A stretch of DNA of 56,187 nucleotides, taken from Bacteroidaceae bacterium (lineage in GTDB: Bacteria; Bacteroidota; Bacteroidia; Bacteroidales; Bacteroidaceae). The DNA lies in the NCBI GenBank assembly GCA_024697945.1, contig JAILRU010000104.1:1-56187 (forward strand), in the 5' to 3' direction. A model generated the notes under the pieces. That model had not been told where the DNA came from. It worked only from the letters and a program-made list of their open reading frames with translations, and made no database searches. Shown piece by piece: positions 36,190 through 44,132 of this stretch (positions are counted from its first letter, which is position 1; each line of letters begins with the position of its first letter). The position numbers and the translations under genes are program-made.

Positions 36190-37883
36190 GGCACACATTA
36201 TTATATATATTAGCCTTCGTGCTGACGATAGCAGCCGAGGCACAAACATTGAACATCAAGGTAGGCAATGTGACCTATCAGTTCCCCGCCTCCAAGACAG
36301 GCGAGATGACTTACGCGGACGGGACCACCCTGACCATCATGGGCAAGGAATTTACGCTAAGCGACATCGACGCGATGACTGTCGATGAAAGCGAGGTGAC
36401 GGACAACCTGGTGAGTGTGGAATACGGCACATCGTCGGCTATGGTCTATGTGGCTGGCAACGTGGCTCAGTATGTGGAGCCTACCATCAGCGGAGCACAC
36501 GTCAGCATCGCGCAGTCGAACACGGAAGCCGTGGATGGCGACGAGATTACGTACCAGCTCAGCGGTTCCACCTCCGACGGTGAGTTCGCCCTCTCCGGCT
36601 CCTACAAGTGTACAGTGTCGCTGGCAGGCATCACAATGAAAAACCCATCGGGAGCCGCCATTAACATCACCAACTCGAAGCGCATACAAATCAGTGCCAA
36701 GAGCGGAACGGAGAATACCCTGACCGACTGCACAAACGGTGAGCAAAATGGCTGCATCTACAGCAAGGGACAAATACAACTGCAAGGAAAGGGTACGCTG
36801 AACGTCGTGGGCAATACCAGCCACGCCATCAAGAGCGGCGACTATATCACGGTGAAGAACCTGACGCTGAACATCACCAAAGCGGCGGGAGATGGCATCA
36901 ACTGCAATGAGTACTTCCAGATGAAGAGCGGTACGGTGACCATCAGTGGCGTGGGCGACGACGGCATCCAGTGCGACTTGGACGGAACAATGTCAACAGG
37001 CGAGACCGATGACCACGAGGACGAGGACAGCGGCAACATCTACATCGAAGGCGGTACGCTGACAATCACAAACAGTGCTGCAGGTGGCAAGGGTATCAAG
37101 GCCGAGGGTGGTCTCGACATTTCCGACGGTACAATCGACATCAAAGTAACTGGTACTAACGTGAAGACCGGCTCAAACACAACGGCAGCCAAAGGTATCA
37201 AGGCCGACGGCAATATGACCATCACAGGCGGCTCTGTCTCTGCCACATCCAGCAACCATGAGGCCATCGAGACCAAGGGCATGCTGACCATCGAAGGCGG
37301 AACGGTCTATGCCTTCAGCTCCTCAGACGATGCCATCAACTCCGCCAGCCACATGTATCTGAAGGGCGGCACCATCACAGGTGTCAGCAATGGCAACGAC
37401 GGCATCGACAGCAACGGCAACATGTATATATCGGGCGGTACAGTCATTGCCTGTGGCTCATTTGAGCCGGAATGTGGACTGGATGCTGCCGAGCGCTATT
37501 ACCTCTACATCACTGGCGGTACTGTGCTCGCCATCGGCGGTGGCAATAATAGCGTCACCTCTACATCAGGCTCCCAGTGTGTGCTCAGCACATCGGGCAG
37601 CGCTACGGCTGGCACTGCAGTCAGCATGAAAAGCGGCTCTACAACACTGGCCACTTTCAACATTCCTACCGGCTACTCACCAACAAGACAAGGCGGTGGC
37701 GGCGGTCCTGGCGGAGGCGGCGGCTTCGGCCCTGGTGGCGGCGGTGGTCCTGGTGGCAGTGGTAGTTCCAACCTCAGCTATCTGTTCAGCTGCCCAGGAC
37801 TTACGTCGGGAAGTAGCTATACGGTAACCATCGGCTCTTCGCAGACCACGTGCAAGGCAGCTACCAGCTACACTGGGAAATGA
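36186..37883 (+). CDS. Exported Cthe_2159-type beta-helix carbohydrate-binding protein
   Basis: The 565-aa protein has a signal peptide (ending EAQ) and an N-terminal domain shared with the preceding small protein. A long repetitive right-handed beta-helix region (~140-470) carries recurring GDGI/GI-[KQ]-x-[DE]-G and IEGGT[LV] rungs, e.g. AKGIKADGNMTITGG. A Gly-rich linker (~490-520) precedes a short C-terminal sandwich. This matches Pfam PF14262 (carbohydrate-binding, named from Clostridium thermocellum Cthe_2159), reported to bind polysaccharides including acidic sugars. The acidic loop DDHEDEDSG could bind Ca2+. Translational coupling to the small protein and co-direction with the kinase pair suggest a common surface function. 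Confidence 0.8.
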   Translation: MRHTLLYILAFVLTIAAEAQTLNIKVGNVTYQFPASKTGEMTYADGTTLTIMGKEFTLSDIDAMTVDESEVTDNLVSVEYGTSSAMVYVAGNVAQYVEPTISGAHVSIAQSNTEAVDGDEITYQLSGSTSDGEFALSGSYKCTVSLAGITMKNPSGAAINITNSKRIQISAKSGTENTLTDCTNGEQNGCIYSKGQIQLQGKGTLNVVGNTSHAIKSGDYITVKNLTLNITKAAGDGINCNEYFQMKSGTVTISGVGDDGIQCDLDGTMSTGETDDHEDEDSGNIYIEGGTLTITNSAAGGKGIKAEGGLDISDGTIDIKVTGTNVKTGSNTTAAKGIKADGNMTITGGSVSATSSNHEAIETKGMLTIEGGTVYAFSSSDDAINSASHMYLKGGTITGVSNGNDGIDSNGNMYISGGTVIACGSFEPECGLDAAERYYLYITGGTVLAIGGGNNSVTSTSGSQCVLSTSGSATAGTAVSMKSGSTTLATFNIPTGYSPTRQGGGGGPGGGGGFGPGGGGGPGGSGSSNLSYLFSCPGLTSGSSYTVTIGSSQTTCKAATSYTGK

Positions 37884-37921
37884 GGTTACAATATTTTACC
37901 TAACTCATACGTTTATTATAT

Positions 37922-39064
37922 ATGGGACGAAACATCCATTTCCCCATAAAGGGGATTAGGGGGTCCTCGCGACAGGAGAATCTGATATACTTGGCAGTGT
38001 GGGGCTTGCTCTTTGCAGCCCCGCTGCTGAGTCTGTATATACGGACAGCTGGCGACAGGAGCCTCACGTTCGACTGGGCTGAGGTATTCGTCGTGTGGCG
38101 CACGTTTGCCGTCTTCCTGCTGCTGTTTCTCGTACATAACTTTTTGCTGGCTCCCTTGCTGGTGCATGGGAACAAGCGCATGACGTATTTCTCCATTGTG
38201 GCGATAATCCTTGCAGCATTTACAGTCTATCAGTGCAACAGCAGACCGCCGGTTCCCTGGAAGCCGATGGGACATAAGCCACGCATAGAACAGCTCGGCA
38301 AACATAAGCCGCCTCGCGCTCCCCGCCGGAATGCTCCGCCTCCCATCATTGGCGAGCACGACATCCTTGCCGTCTTATTTCTCATTCTGATGTTTGGCGC
38401 CAATGTGGGCATTAAAGGCTATATCCGTAGTCGGGAAGACCAGAAGCGGATGAACGAGCTGGAACACGAGAACCTGGAACAGCAACTGGATTATCTGCGC
38501 CAACAGATTAGCCCCCACTTCTTCATGAACACACTCAACAACATCCACGCCCTCGTTGACATCGACCCCGTGAAGGCGAAGGAGACTATCGTGGAGCTGT
38601 CGAGGATGATGCGTTACGTGCTCTACGAAAGCAACAGGCAATACGTCAACCTCCAAAGCGAATTTGAGTTCATCCGGCACTATGTCGCGCTGATGCAGTT
38701 GCGCTATACGGACAAGGTAAGTATTACACTCGGCCTGCCTCAGGATATTCCCGACCGCCAGATACCGCCGCTCCTGCTCATCACATTCATCGAGAATGCT
38801 TTCAAACACGGTATCAGTTACCAGCACGAGTCGTTCATCGAAATAAAAATCTCGATAGAGGACGACAAGTTGACTTTCACATGCCGCAACTCAAAAGCCG
38901 ATCTTTCCAACGATGAGGAAGGCGGCGTGGGACTGACCAATGTTCGCAAGCGCCTCAATCTGCTATACGACAGGCACTATACACTTCGTATTGAGGATGC
39001 CCCCTACACATATTCTGTAAACCTCGTCATATCCCTGGCGGGCAAAGCCCTAAATGATAAATGA
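37922..39064 (+). CDS. LytS-type membrane sensor histidine kinase
   Basis: The 380-aa kinase has about four membrane segments in residues ~20-160, then a short coiled coil and the His_kinase (PF06580) core LRQQISPHFFMNTLNNIHAL, where His ~199 is the phosphorylated residue. A GHKL ATPase domain follows (LITFIENAFKHG as N box, GGVGLTNVRKRL as G box). No separate extracellular sensor domain is present, so it may sense through its membrane part. The N-terminus (FPIKGIRGSS) is encoded by a GC-rich palindromic repeat (37939-37966). It pairs with the LytTR regulator that starts 10 bp later. Confidence 0.9.
   Translation: MGRNIHFPIKGIRGSSRQENLIYLAVWGLLFAAPLLSLYIRTAGDRSLTFDWAEVFVVWRTFAVFLLLFLVHNFLLAPLLVHGNKRMTYFSIVAIILAAFTVYQCNSRPPVPWKPMGHKPRIEQLGKHKPPRAPRRNAPPPIIGEHDILAVLFLILMFGANVGIKGYIRSREDQKRMNELEHENLEQQLDYLRQQISPHFFMNTLNNIHALVDIDPVKAKETIVELSRMMRYVLYESNRQYVNLQSEFEFIRHYVALMQLRYTDKVSITLGLPQDIPDRQIPPLLLITFIENAFKHGISYQHESFIEIKISIEDDKLTFTCRNSKADLSNDEEGGVGLTNVRKRLNLLYDRHYTLRIEDAPYTYSVNLVISLAGKALNDK
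37939..37966 (+). repeat. In-frame CCCC...GGGG repeat in the kinase N-terminus
   Basis: CCCC at 37942-37945 pairs with GGGG at 37951-37954, followed by GGGGG in a G-rich arm. It resembles the elements at 39447, 40632 and 55211. Confidence 0.5.
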
Positions 39065-39078
39065 AAAAAGAAAAATGA
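39051..39078 (+). repeat. Heptamer array spanning kinase stop and regulator start
   Basis: Two exact TAAATGA units are followed by AAAAAGA and AAAATGA. The kinase stop codon lies in the second unit, and the regulator ATG (39075) is in the fourth. Confidence 0.8.
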
Positions 39079-39803
39079 TTAGTTGTCTCGCCATAGATGA
39101 TGAGCCGCTGGCCCTCCAGCAACTTGTCACATACATCAGCAAAGTTCCCTATTTGGAACTGGCTGCCCAGTGCCAAAGTGCCATAGAGGCACGTGAGTAT
39201 CTGGAGCACGATACCGTCGATGCCATCTTCTGTGACATCAACATGCCCGACCTAAGCGGCATGGACTTCGTCAAGTCGCTCACCGTACCGCCCCTCGTCG
39301 TCTTTACCACCGCATACTCCGAATATGCTGTCGAAGGTTTCCAGGTGAATGCCGTAGATTACCTTTTGAAGCCATTCGGCCTACAGGAGTTCCAAAGGGC
39401 GGCGCAGCGGTTAAGAGAAAGAATTGAGGACAGATTTGCGGCAAAAAGCCTCCCACCTCGGGGGGAGGTTGGAGGGGGGCTTCTTTTCCTCAAGACAGAC
39501 TATCGTATCGTGAAAGTCAATATCCCCGACATCCGATACATCGAAAGCATGAGCGAGTACCTAAAGGTATGGATAGATGGTCAGCCCAAGCCCATCATCA
39601 CTCTGCTTTCAATGAAGAAGATGGAGGAGTGCTTGCCAAACAATTTCATGCGCATCCACCGCTCTTACATCATCAACTTAGACAAGATTCAGGAGGTAAA
39701 TAAGAACCGCATCTTCATGGATGCACGGACAGACCTGCCAATAGGCGACCTCTACAAAGAAGCCTTTCGGAGCTATCTGGACACAAAGCTCATAGACAAA
39801 TAG
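39075..39803 (+). CDS. LytTR-family response regulator
   Basis: The 242-aa regulator (alternative start 39054) has a receiver domain at ~1-115 (IDDEPLALQQL; phospho-acceptor Asp54 in FCDINMPDLSG; TAYSEYAVEGF; KPFG) and a LytTR DNA-binding domain at ~140-240 (YRIVKVNIPDIRYIESMSEY ... RIHRSYIINLDKI). The linker contains SLPPRGEVGGG, encoded by a GC-rich palindromic repeat (39447-39483) that keeps the frame. It would act with the LytS-type kinase. Targets are unknown but may include its own operon, whose upstream region holds 22-bp repeats fitting the ~21-bp spacing of LytTR sites. Confidence 0.9.
   Translation: MISCLAIDDEPLALQQLVTYISKVPYLELAAQCQSAIEAREYLEHDTVDAIFCDINMPDLSGMDFVKSLTVPPLVVFTTAYSEYAVEGFQVNAVDYLLKPFGLQEFQRAAQRLRERIEDRFAAKSLPPRGEVGGGLLFLKTDYRIVKVNIPDIRYIESMSEYLKVWIDGQPKPIITLLSMKKMEECLPNNFMRIHRSYIINLDKIQEVNKNRIFMDARTDLPIGDLYKEAFRSYLDTKLIDK
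39447..39483 (+). repeat. In-frame GC-rich palindromic repeat in the LytTR linker
   Basis: AGCCTCCC at the left and GGGGGGCTT at the right enclose CCTC/GAGG, forming a long imperfect hairpin. It encodes the interdomain insertion around LPPRGEVGGG. Confidence 0.7.
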
Positions 39804-39821
39804 TCGCCGTGCTTAGTGCCT

Positions 39822-40766
39822 TTAGAACTCCACGTAGGGCTGGAGGCGGTCGATGTCGGTGGGACGGAAAGCTTCGAGGTGAGAGAGTTCCTCAACGGAG
39901 CGGAGTTCTCCATGATTGCGGCGATACTCGTTGATGGCCTTTGCCTGATAGAAATTGAGGTAAGGATGCTTCATCAACTGCTGTACAGAGAGCTTGTTGA
40001 CGTTTATCTTAGTGACCGCGACAGGCGAGACAATCATATAGCGGAGCACTGAATCTGGCATCTCAGTGGCCTCCATCGCCTGCTCCACCGAGACGAACCC
40101 GCCCAACGTCTTGCGGTAGGCTACAATACGCGCTGCCCGCTTCGAGCCAATGCCTGGAACCATCTTCAGCATCGCTGTATCGGCAGTATTGATGTCAATG
40201 GTCTGGCCAGGCTTTAGCTTCTCTTGCCTCGGGAAAGAATCGCGAGGCGCAGCGGGAGCCGTGGCAGCAAACGTTTGCTCTTTTTGCTCCTCCCTTTGGA
40301 TAGGCACTTGAACTTTGGCTGGGGCAGACCTCCGTGGAGGAGGCTCAACATAACGGAATTGGGGAGCTATTCTTATGTACGGCTTCAATCGTTCCCATTG
40401 CTCGACGGTTAGGCCTGGAACATTCTGGAAGTCATCGGGCGTATGGTAGCGTCCGTGCTTGGCTCTGTAGCGATAAATGGCGCGTACTTGCCAAGGAGAA
40501 AGGCCTAAGCGAAGCAAAGAAGATGAATCCGCAGTGTTGGGATCGAAAGGGAATGTCTCGAAGGGTTCTTCCTGGGGCATTTCACCAACGAGGTTTCCTT
40601 TGAGTTTTGATTTTTGAGTTTTGAATTGGTTCTCCCCCTTCACAGAGGAGTCAGAGGGGGTCTTGGATTTCCATACTGCCACCCCTACTAACCCTATCAG
40701 CAGCACCCATTCGAGCACAAGCAGGGCACGGCGCTGCGACGGCGTGAAGAAGGGAAGGCGTCTCAT
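39822..40766 (-). CDS. Membrane-anchored helix-hairpin-helix (ComEA-like) protein
   Basis: The 314-aa protein has one N-terminal membrane helix (~16-32, VLEWVLLIGLVGVAVW) and three HhH regions: DPNTADSSSLLRLGLSP (~75), DINTADTAMLKMVPGIGSKR (~192) and INVNKLSVQQLMKHPYL (~255). HhH motifs bind DNA non-specifically, and ComEA-like proteins capture DNA outside the membrane, though many Bacteroidetes homologues are uncharacterised. The linker after the helix is made of repeat-derived sequence: a GC-rich element (40632-40668) then a heptamer array (40597-40624). It is coupled to the NSS transporter gene upstream by a 4-bp overlap. Confidence 0.8.
   Translation of the reverse strand: MRRLPFFTPSQRRALLVLEWVLLIGLVGVAVWKSKTPSDSSVKGENQFKTQKSKLKGNLVGEMPQEEPFETFPFDPNTADSSSLLRLGLSPWQVRAIYRYRAKHGRYHTPDDFQNVPGLTVEQWERLKPYIRIAPQFRYVEPPPRRSAPAKVQVPIQREEQKEQTFAATAPAAPRDSFPRQEKLKPGQTIDINTADTAMLKMVPGIGSKRAARIVAYRKTLGGFVSVEQAMEATEMPDSVLRYMIVSPVAVTKINVNKLSVQQLMKHPYLNFYQAKAINEYRRNHGELRSVEELSHLEAFRPTDIDRLQPYVEF
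40597..40668 (-). repeat. Heptamer array plus GC-rich repeat, in frame, in the HhH protein linker
   Basis: CCTTTGA GTTTTGA and two more units (40597-40624, plus reading) sit next to a CCCCC...GGGGG element (about 40632-40668). Together they encode the region from KTPSDSS to KSKLKGN. Both repeat kinds also occur alone elsewhere in this window. Confidence 0.75.
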
Positions 40767-42187
40767 GAAAGGAGCTCCTGCACAAAGACTGCTGCGATGG
40801 CAAGTGGTGCCACGTAGCGGATGATGAAATAATAGAGACGGAAGAGACGGAAACGCAGGGTGCCGCCGTTCGTCAGCTCGCTCTCAACGAGCTTGCGGTC
40901 CAGATACCATCCCGTAAACAGACAGATGATGATGCCGCCTATAGGCAGGATAATCTTCGAGGCCGTGAAGTCGAAGAGTTCGAAGATGTTCATGCCGAAG
41001 AGCGTCAAATCGCTCCACACACCAAACGAGAGGGAACAGGCAACTCCAAGCGTCATGCAAGCGATGGAGACTGCGGCAGCGGCCTTGCGACGCGACACGG
41101 AGAATGCCTCCAGCACGTAAGCCGTCACGCTCTCGTGCAACGAAATGGCACTGGTCAGCGCTGCAAGAAGCAGCAGCAAATAGAAGAAGCCCGAGAAGAT
41201 ATAACCCAGCCAGGGCAGGTGGCTGAAGGCAATGTTGAACACGTTGGGCAAAGTGATGAACACCAGTCCAGGACCGGCATCCACGCTGACTTCCTCCACG
41301 CTGAACACGGCTGGGAAGATGATGAAACCGCTCAGGATGGCAACAAACGTGTCGATGATAGCCACTCCCGCCGCCGTCTTGGGCAACTTTGTGTCTGAAC
41401 GGAAATAGGAGGCATAGGTGCAAAGGCAACCCATCGCAAGGCTGAGCGAGAAGAAGGCCTGACCGACGGCACTGAGGATGACATCTGCCGTTATCTTCGA
41501 GAAGTCGGGCTTGAGGAGGAAGCGCAAGCCCTCGGAAGAGCCTGGCATACCGAACGAGCAGACCACCAAGATACCAATGATGAAGAGCAGCATCGGCATC
41601 ATCACTTTACTGGACTTCTCAATGCCCGACTGCACACCTCGGGCAATGATGAGGTGCGTCAGGCCCATGAACGCTGCACCCATCAACACAGGCAGCCAGG
41701 GGTTGCTTACGAAGTCATTGAAGACTTGGGTATAGTCTGCAGCCTGTGCTCCGTTGTCGGATGCTTTAGCACCAAGGCGCGCTGATAAGGCGCAGAGGTC
41801 CGTTGTCTGTAGTCCTTGAAGCTGTCCGCAGAGCGACTCGATGAGGTAAAAGAGCGTCCATCCGCTGATAACTATATAATAGGAGAGAATCAGGAAGGCC
41901 ACGAAGACGCCCGCAATGCCCTCGATGCGCCACCACTTGCCAGGTGCCAGTTTGGCAAAGGCCGAGATGGTGTTGGTGTGCGTGTGACGACCGATAAGGA
42001 ACTCGCTCATCATCACGGGTATGCCTATTACTGCGATGCAGATAAGATAGACGAAGATGAATGCCGCGCCGCCATTGTTGCCTACCTCCGTCGGGAAACG
42101 CCACACATTGCCCAGTCCCACAGCAGAACCGGCAGATGCCAACACCGCACCTAACTTGCTGCCAAAGTTACCTCTTTTATTTACCAT
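40763..42187 (-). CDS. NSS-family sodium-dependent transporter 1
   Basis: The 474-aa polytopic inner-membrane protein of the neurotransmitter:sodium symporter (LeuT-like) family probably imports an amino acid with Na+. ASAGSAVGLGNVWRFPTE in TM1 is the hallmark with the Na+/substrate-binding unwound region; about 11-12 hydrophobic segments follow. The loop after TM3 (GLQTTDLCALSARLG...) is encoded by heptamer repeats (41735-41762, 41798-41818). It is 21 bp downstream of its paralogue, with a heptamer-like leader at 42179-42214 covering its start codon. Substrate cannot be read from sequence. Confidence 0.9.
   Translation of the reverse strand: MVNKRGNFGSKLGAVLASAGSAVGLGNVWRFPTEVGNNGGAAFIFVYLICIAVIGIPVMMSEFLIGRHTHTNTISAFAKLAPGKWWRIEGIAGVFVAFLILSYYIVISGWTLFYLIESLCGQLQGLQTTDLCALSARLGAKASDNGAQAADYTQVFNDFVSNPWLPVLMGAAFMGLTHLIIARGVQSGIEKSSKVMMPMLLFIIGILVVCSFGMPGSSEGLRFLLKPDFSKITADVILSAVGQAFFSLSLAMGCLCTYASYFRSDTKLPKTAAGVAIIDTFVAILSGFIIFPAVFSVEEVSVDAGPGLVFITLPNVFNIAFSHLPWLGYIFSGFFYLLLLLAALTSAISLHESVTAYVLEAFSVSRRKAAAAVSIACMTLGVACSLSFGVWSDLTLFGMNIFELFDFTASKIILPIGGIIICLFTGWYLDRKLVESELTNGGTLRFRLFRLYYFIIRYVAPLAIAAVFVQELLS
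41735..41818 (-). repeat. Split heptamer array inside NSS transporter 1
   Basis: Four degenerate heptamers (41735-41762) and three (41798-41818; GTCCGTT type) are separated by 35 bp. The position matches the array in the paralogue at 43180-43228. Confidence 0.7.
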
Positions 42188-42214
42188 TTACTATTTTACT
42201 TTTTACCTTTACAT
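42179..42214 (-). repeat. Heptamer-like array over the start codon of NSS transporter 1
   Basis: ATTTACC, ATTTACT and related 7-8-bp units (plus reading) fill the 21-bp gap between the two NSS genes and include the complement of the ATG at 42187-42185. Confidence 0.6.
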
Positions 42215-43597
42215 AAAGAGTGGAATTATTTCATTGAGGAAGATGACGAGGATGCCTATGGGTGCCACCCAGCGGATGAGAATCAGCAGGGGACGCATCA
42301 AGCGGACGGAGAGCGTGCCGCCGTTCGTCAGTTCGCGTTCTACGAGTTTGCGGTCGAGATACCATCCCACGAAGAGCGTCATCAGGAGTCCGCCCAGAGG
42401 CATCAGGAACTTGGTCACGGTGAAGTCGAAGAGGTCGAAGAAACCGCGTCCGAAAACAGTCACTTCCTGCCACGGACCGAAGGAAAGGGAACAACATGCT
42501 CCCAGCAACAGGCAAATGAATGTCACCACTACAGCTGCACGGCGCCGCTCCGCCTGGAAATGTTCGGAGATGAACGCGGTGCATATCTCGTGCATGCTGA
42601 TGCTACTGGTCAAAGCTGCCAACAGAAGAAGCACGTAGAATAGCAAGGCAAAGACGTAGCCCACGATGGGCATCTCACTAAATGTCAAATTGAAGACGTT
42701 GGGCAGAGTGATGAACACCAGTCCTGGTCCGGCATCGGGAGCTATGCCTACTCTGAATACCGTGGGGAAAATGATGAGACCGCTCAGCACTGCCACCATC
42801 GTGTCGATGATGCAGACATTCATCGCGGACTTCACGAGACGTGTCTCCTTGCTGAAATAAGAGGAGTAAGTTACGAGACAACCCAGGCCGACACTCAGCG
42901 AAAAGAAAGCTTGTCCCATAGCGCCCAAAACAACTTCGGGTGTCACTTCGTTCAAATCAGGCTGTAACAGGAAACGGACACCTTCGGCAGCACCTGGCAT
43001 TGTCAGCGAAAAGCCCATCAAGAACACGATAATGGCGAGAAGCATCGGCATCATCAGCTTGGAGTAGCGCTCGATGCCATGCTGAATGCCTCGTGCCACG
43101 ACAAAGTGCGTCAGCAGCAGAAAGACGGCAAGATAAAGGATAGGCTGCCATGGGTCGGACACAAAAGCATTGAACGATAGTCCATAGTCTGTTGCCTGTA
43201 GTCCGTTGTCCGTTGTCTGTAGTCCTTGCAACTGTCCCAAGGCAGACTGAACGGTATAGTGAAGTGTCCAGCCTGCCACTACGGAATAGAACGAAAGCAC
43301 AAGGAAGCCACCCAACACGCCCATAATACCGGCCACGACCCAAGGCTTTCCTGGCGAGAGTTTCTGAAAAGCGCCAATGGCATTGCTACGTGCCGAGTGA
43401 CCGATGATGAACTCACACAGCATGACAGGCATAGCCAACAAGAGGATGAAGCCTAAATAAATAAGGATAAATGCAGCACCGCCACCTCGTCCCACCTCCG
43501 TCGGGAAACGCCATATATTGCCCAAGCCGACAGCAGAGCCTGCCGAAGCCAATATGACTCCCAACTGACTGCCAAAACTGCCTCTATTTGAGTCCAT
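42209..43597 (-). CDS. NSS-family sodium-dependent transporter 2
   Basis: The 462-aa paralogue of the next gene in its operon is also a LeuT-like Na+ symporter (ASAGSAVGLGNIWRFPTEVG in TM1). The start at ATG 43597 (MDSNRGSFG) aligns with the paralogue; a further in-frame ATG at 43633 would cover the promoter and is rejected. The extracytoplasmic loop contains GLQTTDNGLQATDYG, a 7-residue peptide repeat encoded by seven tandem heptamers (43180-43228). It is first in an operon with NSS 1 and the HhH protein. The pair may differ in substrate. Confidence 0.9.
   Translation of the reverse strand: MDSNRGSFGSQLGVILASAGSAVGLGNIWRFPTEVGRGGGAAFILIYLGFILLLAMPVMLCEFIIGHSARSNAIGAFQKLSPGKPWVVAGIMGVLGGFLVLSFYSVVAGWTLHYTVQSALGQLQGLQTTDNGLQATDYGLSFNAFVSDPWQPILYLAVFLLLTHFVVARGIQHGIERYSKLMMPMLLAIIVFLMGFSLTMPGAAEGVRFLLQPDLNEVTPEVVLGAMGQAFFSLSVGLGCLVTYSSYFSKETRLVKSAMNVCIIDTMVAVLSGLIIFPTVFRVGIAPDAGPGLVFITLPNVFNLTFSEMPIVGYVFALLFYVLLLLAALTSSISMHEICTAFISEHFQAERRRAAVVVTFICLLLGACCSLSFGPWQEVTVFGRGFFDLFDFTVTKFLMPLGGLLMTLFVGWYLDRKLVERELTNGGTLSVRLMRPLLILIRWVAPIGILVIFLNEIIPLFM
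43180..43228 (-). repeat. Seven tandem heptamers inside NSS transporter 2
   Basis: Seven units of the form GTCCGTT (degenerate at two or three positions) run without break for 49 bp. In the protein this gives heptad repeats GLQTTDN and GLQATDY. Confidence 0.85.
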
Positions 43598-43637
43598 AGT
43601 TATGAGTTCATAGTTGCCCCCTTTCAAGAACACGGCG

Positions 43638-43699
43638 CAAAGGTACGAAAAAAATATGGACTATGAACTATGAACTATGAACTAAATGTTGTATCTTTG
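43638..43699. promoter_or_regulatory. Divergent promoters around a CTATGAA heptamer array
   Basis: A minus-strand -7 box (TACCTTTG, 43645-43638) faces NSS 2 and a plus-strand -7 box (TATCTTTG, 43692-43699) faces the VanZ-like gene. Between them lie ATATGGA plus three exact CTATGAA heptamers (43654-43681). No clean TTTG at 19-21 bp was found for either, so the array occupies the -33 zone. Confidence 0.6.
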
Positions 43700-43727
43700 C
43701 AGCAAAATATCGAAAAAGAGTCCTATT

Positions 43728-44111
43728 ATGCTACTTCTGCACCTACGCCGCTATCCTGTTACGCTTCTTATAGCTGTCTGCATCGTACTTCTTTCCCTCC
43801 TGCCCATATCGGACATCAAGATGCCCGTACAAGTACCATTGGCCGACAAATGGACTCACATGGTGATGTACGGGGTGCTCACGCTGGTAATATGGTTCGA
43901 CTATAGGCGTTCCCACCAGCAGTTCAACGCCTGGAAGCTCTTCCTCTTCGCCTTCCTTGCTCCGATAGCGATGGGCGGCATTTTGGAACTCATGCAAGCC
44001 TACCTCACCACCTGCCGCAGTGGTGAGTGGCTCGACTTTGTGGCCAACACAATAGGTGTCTGCATCGGCACAACTATAGGACTTTTAAGCGCTACACTAC
44101 TAAAACGTTAA
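43728..44111 (+). CDS. VanZ-like membrane protein
   Basis: The 127-aa protein from ATG 43728 has four hydrophobic segments and the VanZ-like landmarks DKWTHMVMYGVLTLVIW and ILELMQAYL...GEWLDFVANTIGVCIG. VanZ itself contributes to teicoplanin resistance, but most VanZ-like proteins have no known role. Here no vancomycin-type genes accompany it. It is a single gene with its own -7 box, converging with the GH76 gene. Confidence 0.8.
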   Translation: MLLLHLRRYPVTLLIAVCIVLLSLLPISDIKMPVQVPLADKWTHMVMYGVLTLVIWFDYRRSHQQFNAWKLFLFAFLAPIAMGGILELMQAYLTTCRSGEWLDFVANTIGVCIGTTIGLLSATLLKR

Positions 44112-44132
44112 GCGCTCTTTAGACTTTTGACT

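Noticed and set aside
43728..44111. Glycopeptide resistance locus
   Set aside because: A lone VanZ-like gene without vanH/A/X or a regulator does not support it.
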